From: Labilithrix sp.
GTDB lineage: Bacteria > Myxococcota_A > Polyangia > Polyangiales > Polyangiaceae
DNA length: 64,000 bases
Reading direction: 5' to 3'
NCBI GenBank assembly: GCA_019637155.1
Contig: JAHBWE010000016.1
Location: 124,001 to 188,000 of the forward strand
Position numbers and translations under genes: made by a program. The notes beneath the pieces were generated by a model. The model was given only the letters and a program-made list of their open reading frames with translations. It had not been told where the DNA came from and ran no database searches. Positions 48,549 to 57,609 of the stretch are shown here, piece after piece; within the stretch, counting starts at the first letter, position 1; every line of letters starts with the position of its first letter.

Positions 48549-49357
48549 CACGTGAGCCCCCGCATCGCGAGCTGCGGACGGCGCGGCGCGAGGATGAACC
48601 ACGTCGCCGCGGCGAGCACGAGGCCGCCGATGCCGACGCCGAGGAGCACGTTCGCTTTCACGAGCTCGCCCGAGAGGCGATCGCGATCGCTCTCGGGGCA
48701 GGTGGGGCCGCAGCGCGCCTTGAGATCGTCGGCCTCGCTCCCGGCGCCGAGCCGCACGATCCCGGCGAAGGCGAGCGCGCCCGCGCCCACCGCCGCGAAC
48801 GTGCCGGGGACGATCCAGCCGACGAGGTCCCGCTTCGGCTCGGGCTCGATCGCGCGGACCGGCGGCATCGCGGGCGGCGGCTCGGCGGGCGGGCCGAGCG
48901 TCACCGCGACGATGCGGTTCTTCTCCGCCTCCGCGAGCATGACGTTCACGGTGACGGGGTCCCAAGGCGCGCGCTTGAAGACGAGGGTGAGCTTGCCGGG
49001 GTCGACCGCGATCGCGCGTCCGTCGAGCGACGACGCGACGAGGTCGCCGTTCAGCTCGACGCTCACGTCGGTGAGGTCGGCGCCCTTCGCGTCGGTCGCC
49101 TTGAGCACGATCGTCGGCTGCGCGGCTTCGACCTGGCGCAGCACCTCGGCGCAGTCGACGCGCACCACCGCGGGGCACTCCTGCTGCGAGCAGACGAGGA
49201 GCGACTCGGTCGACTCCTTGAAGTGACCCTCGCGCCGCGCGCGCTGTCCCTTGTCGAACGCGGCGATGCACTCGTCCTTCTTCGGCGCGGCGAGCGCGGG
49301 GGGGCTCGCGAGGACGCCGGCGAGCAGGAGGAGGAGAAGGAGGACGCCTCTAGTCAT
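48545..49357 (-). CDS. Secreted protein with TPR/PEGA-like and membrane segments
   Basis: A 270-aa protein with signal peptide MTRGVLLLLLLLAGVLA. A helical pair (DECIAAFDKGQRARREGHFK, ESTESLLVCSQQECP) is followed by PEGA-like strands (LTDVSVELNGDLVASSLDGR, AIAVDPGKLTLVFKR), then two hydrophobic helices (GTFAAVGAGALAFAGIV; LLGVGIGGLVLAAATW). This three-part arrangement recurs beside kinases in myxobacteria in my experience. The start overlaps the kinase stop by 8 nt, so the two are coupled. Role unknown. Confidence 0.8.
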   Translation of the reverse strand: MTRGVLLLLLLLAGVLASPPALAAPKKDECIAAFDKGQRARREGHFKESTESLLVCSQQECPAVVRVDCAEVLRQVEAAQPTIVLKATDAKGADLTDVSVELNGDLVASSLDGRAIAVDPGKLTLVFKRAPWDPVTVNVMLAEAEKNRIVAVTLGPPAEPPPAMPPVRAIEPEPKRDLVGWIVPGTFAAVGAGALAFAGIVRLGAGSEADDLKARCGPTCPESDRDRLSGELVKANVLLGVGIGGLVLAAATWFILAPRRPQLAMRGLTW

Positions 49358-50795
49358 TGACGCATTCGGAGCGGTAGTGCCGATCTCCGTTGGCGTCGAT
49401 GGTATACGGGACGCGGCAGTCCGGCTTCTTGGTCGGCTTGATCTTCGGCGCGCCCGGCTTCGCCGGCGGACGCGCCGACGCCGACGGCGGCGGTTCGGGC
49501 CCCGGCTCGGGCTCCGGCTCCGGCTCCGGTGGAGGCGCGGACGGCGGCGCGGCGGCGGAGGTGACCGCGGGCGGGGGCTCGGGCGGCGGCGCGCTCGGCG
49601 CGGTTCGCCCCGACCTGCTCCCGATCACGAAGGCTCCGCCGACGAGGCCGAGCACGAGCACCGCGCCTCCGGCGACGAGCGCGATCGAGCGTCCGCGTCC
49701 GCGCGCCGGCGTCTCCGGGACGATCGAGCGGTTGCTCACGGTGGGGCCGGCCGTGATCGTCGCGTGCACGGTGAGGATCTCGGCGAGCGCGCTCACCTCC
49801 GCCGGGCTCGACTCGCCCGCGAACGAGGTGCGGCTCTGTCGAAGCCGCGTTTGCCGCGACTCGATCTCCTCCGCCGCGAAGTCGCGCACGAGCGCGGCGA
49901 CGACGTGACGCGGAGCGGGCGGCATCACCTCCGCGAGCGCGGTCGCCATCTCGGCCGCGCTGCTCCAGCGGTCCTCCTTCTCCGCCGCGAGCGCCTTCAT
50001 CACGACCGCGTCGAGCGCGGGACCGAACGGCTCGTCGGTGAAGAGGCTCGGCGGCTCGACCTTCGTGTCGAGCACCTGCTTGATGATCGCCCCTTCGTTC
50101 TGCGCGGTCACGAGGCGGCGCCGCGCGAGCATCTCCCAGAGGACGACGCCGACGGCGTAGACGTCGCTCCGATGATCGACCTCCTCCCCGCAGATCTGCT
50201 CCTTCGACATGTACGCGAGCTTGCCTTTGACCTCGCCGCTCTGCGTGACGTACCGGCGCGACGCCGCCTTCGCGACGCCGAAATCGAGCACGCGCCCGAG
50301 CCCGTCGCTCCCGACGTGGATGTTCTGCGGGGACACGTCGCGATGGACGACGTGCAGCGGCGCGCCGTTGTCGTCCCTCAGCTCGTGCGCGGCGTGGAGA
50401 CCATGGAGCGTGTCGCAGATGATCGCGGAGACGATCGCGTGGCTGATCGCCGAGCGCTTCGGCGAGCCGCCGGTGAAGGCGCGGCGGAGCAGCGTCGCGA
50501 GCGAGATGCCCTCGATGTACTCCATGACGAGGAGCACGTTCGCCTCGGCGCACACGATGTCGAGGGTGGGGACGACGTTGGGATGACGGATGCGCGAGGT
50601 GAGCGTCGCCTCGTCGAGGAACATCGCGCGGAACCCTTCGTCCTTCGCGTACTGCGGGTGCATGCTCTTGATCGCGACCGTGCGCGCGAACCCGAACGGG
50701 CCGTGCTGGCGCCCGAGGTAGACCGTCGCCATGCCGCCGGTCGCGAGCTCTCCGATGAGCTCGTAGCGATCGACGCGTTGCTCGGCCGCGATCAT
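49350..50795 (-). CDS. Serine/threonine protein kinase with membrane helix
   Basis: A 481-aa protein. The kinase domain is about residues 15-285: GELATGGMATVYLG, VAIKSM (Lys), HRDVSPQN at 151-158, DFG at 171-173, and the APE-like MSKEQ. HRDVSPQN is the form common in myxobacterial kinases. A linker leads to one membrane helix (SIALVAGGAVLVLGLVGGAF) and an outer Pro/Glu-rich tail (repeats of PEPEP) ending in CRVPYTIDANGDRHYRSEC. It heads an operon with two envelope proteins. ATG 50795 was chosen; an upstream extension has no family support. Confidence 0.92.
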   Translation of the reverse strand: MIAAEQRVDRYELIGELATGGMATVYLGRQHGPFGFARTVAIKSMHPQYAKDEGFRAMFLDEATLTSRIRHPNVVPTLDIVCAEANVLLVMEYIEGISLATLLRRAFTGGSPKRSAISHAIVSAIICDTLHGLHAAHELRDDNGAPLHVVHRDVSPQNIHVGSDGLGRVLDFGVAKAASRRYVTQSGEVKGKLAYMSKEQICGEEVDHRSDVYAVGVVLWEMLARRRLVTAQNEGAIIKQVLDTKVEPPSLFTDEPFGPALDAVVMKALAAEKEDRWSSAAEMATALAEVMPPAPRHVVAALVRDFAAEEIESRQTRLRQSRTSFAGESSPAEVSALAEILTVHATITAGPTVSNRSIVPETPARGRGRSIALVAGGAVLVLGLVGGAFVIGSRSGRTAPSAPPPEPPPAVTSAAAPPSAPPPEPEPEPEPGPEPPPSASARPPAKPGAPKIKPTKKPDCRVPYTIDANGDRHYRSECVND

Positions 50796-50815
50796 GAGGG
50801 ACCGATGATAGCGGA

Positions 50816-51586
50816 TTACTCGTCGGGGTCGTCGCTCGGGAGCACCGGCAGCGCGCGACGCTTGCGCGGAGGAGAGAGACGGTCCCACACCCAGCGCAGC
50901 GGGTCGCTCCGATCGGCGAGGCGCTCCTTCAGCGGGATGATCGCGTCGTCCGTGATCCGGATCCCCTCCGGGCACACGTCGGTGCAGCAGCGCGTCACGT
51001 TGCAGTATCCGAGCCCCAAGGTCTCCTGCACCGGCTTACGCCGATCGAGCGCGTCGAGCGGGTGGAGCTCGAGGCTCGCCGCATGCAAGAGGTGGCGCGG
51101 CCCCACGAACTGCCGGTAGAGCTTCTGATCGCGCAGCACGTGGCACACGTCCTGGCAGAGGAAGCACTCGATGCACTTCCTGAGCTCGCGCTGCCGCTCC
51201 ACCTCCGCCGCGCCGAGCGCGCCGTTCGGATCGGGCTGGAACGGCGGGACGCGCCGCGCCGCCTCGTACGCGCGGCTCGGATCGGTGACGATGTCCTTCA
51301 CGAGCGGGAAGGTGCGGAGCGGCGTGATCGTGAGCGCCTCCTCGTTCTCGTAGAGCGAGAGCGGCGTCGTGCACATGAGGACGGGGCGGCCGTTCACCTC
51401 CGCGCTGCACGATCCGCAGCGGCCGGCCTTGCAGTTCCAGCGCACGGCGAGGTCCGGCACGAGCGAGCGCTGGATCGCGAGCACCGCGTCGAGCACGACC
51501 ATGTCCGGGAACGTGTCGATCTCGTATTCGCCGAACGAGCCGGGCTCGTCGGTCGTCGGATCGGAGCGCCAGATGCGGAGCCTCAT
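50816..51586 (-). CDS. sdhB: Succinate dehydrogenase/fumarate reductase iron-sulfur subunit
   Basis: A 256-aa subunit that carries electrons from the flavoprotein to quinone. Clusters: 2Fe-2S ligands in WNCKAGRCGSCSAEV plus a later Cys (VLMC), 4Fe-4S in CIECFLCQDVCHV, and 3Fe-4S/4Fe-4S in CNVTRCCTDVCPEGI. ATG 51586 overlaps the sdhA stop by 4 nt (ATGA). The anchor, sdhA and sdhB form one minus-strand operon. The order C-A-B is typical. Confidence 0.93.
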   Translation of the reverse strand: MRLRIWRSDPTTDEPGSFGEYEIDTFPDMVVLDAVLAIQRSLVPDLAVRWNCKAGRCGSCSAEVNGRPVLMCTTPLSLYENEEALTITPLRTFPLVKDIVTDPSRAYEAARRVPPFQPDPNGALGAAEVERQRELRKCIECFLCQDVCHVLRDQKLYRQFVGPRHLLHAASLELHPLDALDRRKPVQETLGLGYCNVTRCCTDVCPEGIRITDDAIIPLKERLADRSDPLRWVWDRLSPPRKRRALPVLPSDDPDE

Positions 51587-53106
51587 TCGAGCTCCTCCTC
51601 CAGCAGCACCGCCTGGATGTCCTCCGGCAGCGCGGGGAGCGGCACCGCCTCGAGCTCCATCCGGCCGCCCTCGCCGAGCCGCGCGATCCAGCTCACCTTC
51701 GCGAGCTCGGGGTCCTCCTCCGGCGCCTCCGCGCGGGCGTGGCCGCCGCGGCTCTCCCTCCGCGCGAGCGCGCCGCGCGTGGTCGCCTCCGCGACGAGGA
51801 GGAGGCTCTCGAGGTCGAACGCCTCCTGCCAGCCGGCGTTGTACGCGCGCGTGCCGGTGACCTTCACGTTCGCGAGCGCCTCGCGGAGCCGCGCGATGTC
51901 CTCGATGCACGCGTGGAGCCCGGCCTCGTCCCGCACGACGCCGCAGTATGCCTGCATCACCGCGCCGAGGTCCTCGCGGACCTCGAACGGGTTCTCGCCC
52001 TCGTCGCGATCGAACGGCGCGAGCGCCTCGCGCGCGAGCGCGGCGAGCTCTTCGCGCTCGGCGGTCTTCTTCTTCGTCTTCTTCTTCGCGTGCTCGCCGG
52101 CGTGGAGCCCGGCGCGGCGGCCGAACACGAGCGACGCGACGAGCTCGTTCTCGCCGAAGCGGTGGCTGCCGTGGAGGCCGCCCATGCACTCGCCGGCGGC
52201 GAAGAGCCCGCGCACGCGCGACTCCTGCGTCTCGGGGTCCACGCGGATGCCGCCGAGCACGGCGTGCGCGGTGGGCCCGACCTCCATCTCGCCGAGGTAG
52301 ACGCCGCCGTGCGGCGAGCCGCGACCGGCGTCTACCTCGCCCTTGATCGCGCGCGCGACGACGTAGTCGGGCGCGTCCGCGACGAAGCGCTCGCCGTTCG
52401 CGTTGCGGAGCGCGGCGACGTCGCCCGCGACGCAGCGGCCGCGCGTGCTCGGCGGCCACACGACGCCGAGGGGATGGAACTGCACGAGCTCCGGATCGAC
52501 GAGCGCGGCGCCGAGGCGGTACGCGAGCGCCTGCCCGTCGCCGGTGCACTCCCACGAGCTCGAGCTGATCTCGAACGCGCGCCCGGCGCCGCCGGTCGCG
52601 AGCACCACCGCCTTCGCCTCGAACGCGACGAAGCCGCCGTTGTCGCGCCGGATCCCGAACGCGCCGGTCACGCCGTTGCGATCGCCGAGGAGCCGCGTGA
52701 TCGTGTGCTCCATGTAGACGTGGATGCCGGTGTGGGACGCGTGTTGCTGCAGCGTGCGCAGCACCTCGAGGCCGTTGCGCTCGCCGGTCGGATCGAGCAC
52801 CGCGCCCCAGCGCTCGAGCTCGGCGACGCGGTCCTCTGCCTCCGTCGCGAGCGTCTTCACCATGCGCCAGTCGGCGAGGTAGCGGCCCGCGCGCATCACG
52901 TCGCGGAAGTGCGCCTTCCAGTCGGCGCGCGCGTCGAGCGGTCCGCGCGCGGTCACGGTGTGCGCCTTGCCGAGGAGCGTCTTGCACACGATCGCGACGT
53001 CGAGGCCCGCGGTGCGCGCCTCGAGCGCGGCGCGGAGGCCGGCGGCGCCGGCGCCGATCACGAGCACGTCGTGCGCGTGGACTAGAAGAGACGAAAGTCC
53101 ATCCAT
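51583..53106 (-). CDS. sdhA: Succinate dehydrogenase/fumarate reductase-like flavoprotein subunit, shortened
   Basis: A 507-aa flavoprotein; usual SdhA is 580-650 aa. It begins with the FAD-binding loop VLVIGAGAAGLRAAL; His in KAHTV matches the covalent FAD histidine. FHPLGV (substrate His), PTAHAVLGGI, and GSHRFGENELVAS (the Arg399-type residue) are present. The part after KAHTV is about 14 residues shorter than in relatives, and the segment holding the catalytic Arg (E. coli Arg286, in GRDVVARS) reads APDYVVARA, lacking an equivalent Arg. It may not be a standard succinate dehydrogenase. ATG 53106 overlaps the anchor gene by 25 nt. Confidence 0.82.
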   Translation of the reverse strand: MDGLSSLLVHAHDVLVIGAGAAGLRAALEARTAGLDVAIVCKTLLGKAHTVTARGPLDARADWKAHFRDVMRAGRYLADWRMVKTLATEAEDRVAELERWGAVLDPTGERNGLEVLRTLQQHASHTGIHVYMEHTITRLLGDRNGVTGAFGIRRDNGGFVAFEAKAVVLATGGAGRAFEISSSSWECTGDGQALAYRLGAALVDPELVQFHPLGVVWPPSTRGRCVAGDVAALRNANGERFVADAPDYVVARAIKGEVDAGRGSPHGGVYLGEMEVGPTAHAVLGGIRVDPETQESRVRGLFAAGECMGGLHGSHRFGENELVASLVFGRRAGLHAGEHAKKKTKKKTAEREELAALAREALAPFDRDEGENPFEVREDLGAVMQAYCGVVRDEAGLHACIEDIARLREALANVKVTGTRAYNAGWQEAFDLESLLLVAEATTRGALARRESRGGHARAEAPEEDPELAKVSWIARLGEGGRMELEAVPLPALPEDIQAVLLEEELE

Positions 53107-53816
53107 GCGCCGGTCGCGATCGAGCGGACGTAGACGTCGGTGAGGCACACGCTCGCGAGGGACGCCCAGCCGAGGAGGGCGTGGTGCTCCGTGAGCTTCG
53201 ACACCCCTCGCCACACGAAGCCGAGGCGCGCGCCGGTGAAGCGACCGACGAGGTGACGGAACGAGTGACACGAGAACGTGAACGCGGAGAGCAGCGTGCA
53301 GTTCACGAGGATCACGAAGGACCCGACCCCGGCGCCGAAGCGGTCTTCCCAGGAGAGCGAGCGCGCGAAGTCGAGCCAGAGCATGACGAGGAAGACGAGC
53401 GCGAGGTAGAGCGTCCAGCGGTGCAGGACCTGGAGGAAGGCGAGCTTGCGCTCTCCTTCGTAGCGCGCGCTCGGGGCCGCGCCGACGCTGCACGCCGGCG
53501 GCGACATGAAGAACGCGCGGTAGTACGCCTGCCGGTGCGCGTAGCAGGTGAGGCGGAAGAGCGCGGGGATCGGGAGCACGAGCGTCGCCGGCGTGAGGAG
53601 CGGGACGCCGAAGCCCTTCGTCTCGAAGTACGGCGACGCGAGCGGCGACACGTACGGGCCCCACGTGTACGCGCTCCCTTCGAGCGCGCGGAACGCGGCG
53701 TAGACGACGAAGACGGTGAGCGCCAGGAACGTGACGAGCGGCGCCACCCACCAGTTGTCCCGGCGGAGCGTCTGCCCCAACCCGTCTACGACGGGAAGTC
53801 GCACGACCGTTCTCAT
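53082..53816 (-). CDS. Succinate dehydrogenase membrane anchor subunit, single-chain
   Basis: A 244-aa membrane protein with five hydrophobic segments (WWVAPLVTFLALTVFVVYAA; LTPATLVLPIPALFRL; WTLYLALVFLVMLW; SFVILVNCTLLSAFTF; LLGWASLASVCLTDVYV). The CYAHRQAYYRAFFMSPPAC loop recalls the one-chain anchors of the mycobacterial Rv0247c-Rv0249c type. It would bind quinone and hold SdhAB at the inner membrane. Several His residues (LHRWTLY, SFRHL, LTEHHALL) could ligate haem, but this is not proven. It heads the operon. Confidence 0.82.
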   Translation of the reverse strand: MRTVVRLPVVDGLGQTLRRDNWWVAPLVTFLALTVFVVYAAFRALEGSAYTWGPYVSPLASPYFETKGFGVPLLTPATLVLPIPALFRLTCYAHRQAYYRAFFMSPPACSVGAAPSARYEGERKLAFLQVLHRWTLYLALVFLVMLWLDFARSLSWEDRFGAGVGSFVILVNCTLLSAFTFSCHSFRHLVGRFTGARLGFVWRGVSKLTEHHALLGWASLASVCLTDVYVRSIATGAWMDFRLF

Positions 53817-53889
53817 GCGCCCTCATTTTTAGACCGTCGCTTCCGGCGCGTCGATCGCGAACGTGATCCCGTCGTAGGATTCCGCGCGC

Positions 53890-54420
53890 GTGACCACGCC
53901 TCCGTCGCCTCGTCTGCGCGCCGCGAAGCCGGCGAATCCATTTCACCTCGTGCTCGTCGAGCCGGAGATCCCGCCGAACACCGGGAACGTCGCGCGCCTC
54001 GGCGCGGCGACGGGCTCGCCGCTCCACCTCGTCGGCCGGCTCGGCTTCCGCATCGACGAGCACAGCGTGCGGCGCGCCGGCGTCGACTACTGGCACCTCG
54101 TCGACGTGCGGCAGCACGTCGACTTCCCGCAGTTCGTGCACGCGTTCGCGCAGGCCTCCCCCGGCGGGAAGCTCCACCTCTTCAGCGCGCTCGCGACGAA
54201 GAGCTACCTCGACGCCGACTTCGCGCCCGGCGACGCGCTCGTGTTCGGGAGAGAGAGCGTCGGCCTCTCCGACGAGCTGACTGCACAATACAACGATCGC
54301 CTCGTCGGGATCCCGACCCTCGGCGCGGTGCGATCGCTGAACCTCGCGAACGCGGTCGGCATCGCGCTCTTCGAGGCGCTCCGGAAGAGCGGGGCGCTCG
54401 CGCCGACCTTCCTCGGTTGA
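53890..54420 (+). CDS. trmL: tRNA (cytidine(34)-2'-O)-methyltransferase, SPOUT family
   Basis: A 176-aa SPOUT methyltransferase that 2'-O-methylates the wobble base of tRNA-Leu. VLVEPEIPPNTGNVARL, FRIDEHSVRRAGVDYW, DALVFGRESVGLS, and IPTLGAVRSLNLANAVGIAL are the conserved trefoil-knot motifs. GTG 53890. The first 16 residues are a basic extension not usually present. It is divergent from the sdh operon, with a 73-bp gap that probably holds both promoters. Confidence 0.93.
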   Translation: MTTPPSPRLRAAKPANPFHLVLVEPEIPPNTGNVARLGAATGSPLHLVGRLGFRIDEHSVRRAGVDYWHLVDVRQHVDFPQFVHAFAQASPGGKLHLFSALATKSYLDADFAPGDALVFGRESVGLSDELTAQYNDRLVGIPTLGAVRSLNLANAVGIALFEALRKSGALAPTFLG

Positions 54421-54559
54421 GCAGGCCGCTGCGCAACGCGCGCTTGGCGCAGGGATGCTCGAGATCCGCGTCCGGCCCCCGCCGGGCGACGCGCGCCCGC
54501 CCTAACTACGCGGAATTACGGCGTGGCGCGAAGGTACGACCATTGCTCACCCCTCGGCC

Positions 54560-56110
54560 ATGCGCGCGCTCCTTCCTCTCTTCTTCGTCGCCCTCGCCGC
54601 CTGCGCGCCGGCCTACGACGAAGACGAAGACGCTCCGGCCGTCGACGTCGCGAACATCGCGGGCTGCACCACGATCGGCGAAGCCGAGGTGCCGCTCGCG
54701 ACCGCGCGCGCGGACGGCGAGATGGTCCTCACGCTCGACGCGCAGGCGCTCAGCAGGACGTCGTGGGCGGAGAAGGGCAACGAGGCGGTCGTCCTCGAGG
54801 TCCGCGGCGGCGGCGCGCGCGTCGGTCACCTCGTGCTCCATCAGGGCGCGGACGCGTTCGGCTACGGCATGCACGTCGGCGCGCTGAAGAAGGGCGACGC
54901 CCTCACGATCAAGGTCTCGAGCCTCAGCGCCCCGCGCGCCGCGCGCGGCGCCTGCATCTCGAACGCGAAGCTCGCCGCGCCGGCGCCGGACATGGCCGAG
55001 GGCGTCGCGCACGCGCCGATCCTGAAGTGGCCCGCGCAGAAGTCGTTCAACGATCTCCCCGTCCTCACCGGCTGGTCGCGCAAGGGCAAGAGCTACCAGC
55101 TGACGTACACGCACGAGGACGGCGGCACGGTGGAGCTCTGCGGCGGCGGCGCGCGCGGGATGCGCTCCGAGATCGCGCGCTGGGGCCGCGGCCTCGACAT
55201 GGAAGGTGGCTGGTCCTACGGCGGCGCCGGCAAGTTCGGGCGCTGCACCGGCGGCGTGGCGCCTTCGCCCGGCGCGCCGCGCATGGAGTCGGAGCACCCT
55301 GTCCTCTATTACGGCGACGGTCACAACCGGCTCTTCGAGAGCCGCGGCGGCTACGGGCAGAAGTGCGGGACGTCGCGGGACAACAAGACGAACGGCGACC
55401 TCGACGGGTGGAACAAGAACAACCCCGGCAACGACGCCGCGAACGACGACCCGTTCACGATCGTGCTCCGTCCGATCCCGGTCGACGGCGACGCGATCGG
55501 CATGGCCGAGCTCGGCGGGCGGCGCGAAGGCCTCGTCGATACGTACGCGCCGTGGCTCTATCGCCTCGTCGACTCCGAGCTGAAGCGCGAGGGGCGCGTC
55601 GACGGCGCGCTCACGTTCTCGATGGAGCGCTACCTCTTCGCCGACGTCTACGCCGACGACGTCGGCGGCTCGGGCGACGAGACGTGCGGCCCGATCCCGT
55701 TCGTGCCCGGCGTCTCGCGCGTGACGGGCGGCTTCCGCCTGAACGTCGAGACGCGCGACGGCAAGGTCGCGCGGGGGCCGCAGATGACGGCGAGCTACTT
55801 CGCGGGCGGCAGCGGCGTGAAGCGGATCGCGATCCCGCTCCCCGAAGGCGTGGAGGCTGACGACATCGTGAAGGTCGTCTTCGACGCGTACGACGACGAC
55901 GGCATCTACTTCCTCGCCCTCGGCGACGCGTTCATCCCGCGCGCCGACAAGTCGAACGGCGCCGTCCTCGACTACGTGAACAAGGGCCTGAAGCGCGCCG
56001 ACGTCTACGTCGACGACGACCGCAGCGGCTGCGTCGACGGAAAGAACACGAAGAACGGCGTCGCCTACCCGTGCGCCGGCTCCGCCTTCACGCTGAAGCT
56101 CCGCGACTGA
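54560..56110 (+). CDS. Large lipoprotein of unknown function
   Basis: A 516-aa exported protein (MRALLPLFFVALAAC). The linker is acidic. The rest is Gly/Asp-rich and strand-rich, with CGGGARGMRSEIARWGRGLD, YYGDGHNRLFESRGGYGQKC, and a DNKTNGDLDGWNKNNPGND segment with many Asp/Asn that might bind calcium. Several paired cysteines are present. I recognise no family. Its 3' end abuts a Uma2 remnant on the opposite strand. Confidence 0.78.
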   Translation: MRALLPLFFVALAACAPAYDEDEDAPAVDVANIAGCTTIGEAEVPLATARADGEMVLTLDAQALSRTSWAEKGNEAVVLEVRGGGARVGHLVLHQGADAFGYGMHVGALKKGDALTIKVSSLSAPRAARGACISNAKLAAPAPDMAEGVAHAPILKWPAQKSFNDLPVLTGWSRKGKSYQLTYTHEDGGTVELCGGGARGMRSEIARWGRGLDMEGGWSYGGAGKFGRCTGGVAPSPGAPRMESEHPVLYYGDGHNRLFESRGGYGQKCGTSRDNKTNGDLDGWNKNNPGNDAANDDPFTIVLRPIPVDGDAIGMAELGGRREGLVDTYAPWLYRLVDSELKREGRVDGALTFSMERYLFADVYADDVGGSGDETCGPIPFVPGVSRVTGGFRLNVETRDGKVARGPQMTASYFAGGSGVKRIAIPLPEGVEADDIVKVVFDAYDDDGIYFLALGDAFIPRADKSNGAVLDYVNKGLKRADVYVDDDRSGCVDGKNTKNGVAYPCAGSAFTLKLRD

Positions 56111-56375
56111 GCGCGAGCGGTCCGTAGACGTTCGCCGTCGTGCGTTCGCACCTCGATCCGCCGCTCGTCCTGCGAGACGAGGACGTACTGCTCGATTCGG
56201 TGAGCGGAGTGAGCACGCGACCGTTGAAGCGCGACATGAGTCGGCTGTGCTCCGGCGAGCTACCGCCCATCGCGTAGACGACGCCGTCGACCCACTCGTG
56301 GTTCTGCTCGCGCGTCTCCTCCGCGCGCAAGAGCTCGTCGTAGGGAACGAAGTCTGGCGTCGCGCGGTCGCCCAT
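56111..56375 (-). pseudogene. Remnant of a Uma2-family (PD-(D/E)XK-like) protein
   Basis: The frame from ATG 56375 starts like Uma2 proteins: FVPYDELLRAEETREQNHEW, VDGVVYAMGGSSPEHSRL. After about residue 58 the middle is missing. The Uma2-type C-terminal strand EQYVLVSQDERRIEVRTHDG is found in another frame just downstream (about 56,196-56,137). So about 80-100 residues holding most of the catalytic core are deleted and the ends are out of frame. Uma2 genes are multicopy in many bacteria and their decay is common. Function is lost. Confidence 0.75.
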
Positions 56376-56381
56376 GCGCGA

Positions 56382-57545
56382 TCACTCGTAGGCGGCGATG
56401 CCGGTGACGTCCTGGCCGAGGATGAGGGTGTGGATGTCGTGCGTGCCCTCGTAGGTGTAGACCGTCTCGAGGTTGCAGAGGTGGCGCATGACCGGGTACT
56501 CGAGCGTGATGCCGTTGCCGCCGAGGATGTCGCGGCAGACGCGCGCGCACTCGAGCGCCATCCGCACGTTGTTGCGCTTGATCATCGAGACGTGCTGCGG
56601 GCGGAGGGTCTTCTCCTCCTTGTGCTTCGAGACCTCGAGCGCCATGAGCTGCGCGGCCGTGATCTGCGTGAGCATCTCCGCGAACTTCGCCTGCACGAGC
56701 TGGTGGCTCGCGATCGGCTTGCCTGCGAACTGCACGCGGTTCTTGGCGTAGTCGAGCGCGCTGTCGAAGCACGCGATCGCGGCGCCGATGACGCCCCACG
56801 CGATGCCGTAGCGCGCCTGGGTGAGGCACGAGAGGGGGCCCTTCATCCCCTTCACGTTCGGGAGGATCGCGTCCTTCGGGATGCGGCAGTCCTCCATGAT
56901 GAGCTCGCTCGTCACGCTCGCGCGCAGCGACGCCTTCTTGTGGATCAGCTGCGCCTCGAAGCCCTTCGCCTCGGTCGGGACGATGAAGCCGTGGACGACG
57001 CCGTCCTGCCCGCCGACCTTCGCCCAGACGATCGCGATTTGCGCGAGGTTCCCGTTCGTGATCCAGCGCTTCGTGCCGTTCAGGACCCACGAGTCGCCGT
57101 CGTCGACCGCGGTCGTGCGCATGCCGGCCGGGTTCGAGCCCGCGTCCGGCTCGGTGAGGCCGAAGCAGCCGATGATCTCGCCCTTCGCCATCTTCGGCAG
57201 GTAGCGCTCCTTCTGCGCCTCCGAGCCGTAGGAGTGGATCGGGTACATCGCGAGCGAGCCCTGCACGCTCGCGAACGAGCGGATGCCGGAGTCGCCGCGC
57301 TCGAGCTCCTGCATCGCGACGCCGTAGCCCGCCTGCGAGAGGCCGGCGCAGCCGTACCCTTGCAGGTTGCACCCGAGGAGGCCGAGCCCCGCGATCTCGG
57401 GGATGAGCTCCATCGGGAAGGTCCCCTTCTCGTAGTGCTCCGAGATGGTGGGGAGGATCTTCGCGTCGACGAAGGCGCGGACCGACTTCTGGATCGAGCG
57501 TTCTTCGTCGGTGAGATGGCGGGCGATGTTGAAGAAGTCCGGCAT
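56382..57545 (-). CDS. Glutaryl-CoA dehydrogenase-type acyl-CoA dehydrogenase
   Basis: A 387-aa flavoenzyme. ATG 57545 gives MPDFFNIARHLTDEERSIQK. Strong matches to human GCDH by memory: GYGCAGLSQAGYG, ELERGDSGIRSFASVQGSLA (the substrate Arg in IRS), GCFGLTEPDAGSNP, ARYGIAWGVIGAA, and TYEGTHDIHTLILGQ with the catalytic Glu. It would oxidise and decarboxylate glutaryl-CoA from lysine or tryptophan breakdown, passing electrons to ETF. Substrate specificity is inferred. It is divergent from a lipoprotein gene at 57,610. Confidence 0.9.
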   Translation of the reverse strand: MPDFFNIARHLTDEERSIQKSVRAFVDAKILPTISEHYEKGTFPMELIPEIAGLGLLGCNLQGYGCAGLSQAGYGVAMQELERGDSGIRSFASVQGSLAMYPIHSYGSEAQKERYLPKMAKGEIIGCFGLTEPDAGSNPAGMRTTAVDDGDSWVLNGTKRWITNGNLAQIAIVWAKVGGQDGVVHGFIVPTEAKGFEAQLIHKKASLRASVTSELIMEDCRIPKDAILPNVKGMKGPLSCLTQARYGIAWGVIGAAIACFDSALDYAKNRVQFAGKPIASHQLVQAKFAEMLTQITAAQLMALEVSKHKEEKTLRPQHVSMIKRNNVRMALECARVCRDILGGNGITLEYPVMRHLCNLETVYTYEGTHDIHTLILGQDVTGIAAYE

Positions 57546-57609
57546 GACGCCGCCCCACGTAGCACGGCGCCCGCCGCGTGCCGACTCGATTTGGAATAAG
57601 CTGAAAACC

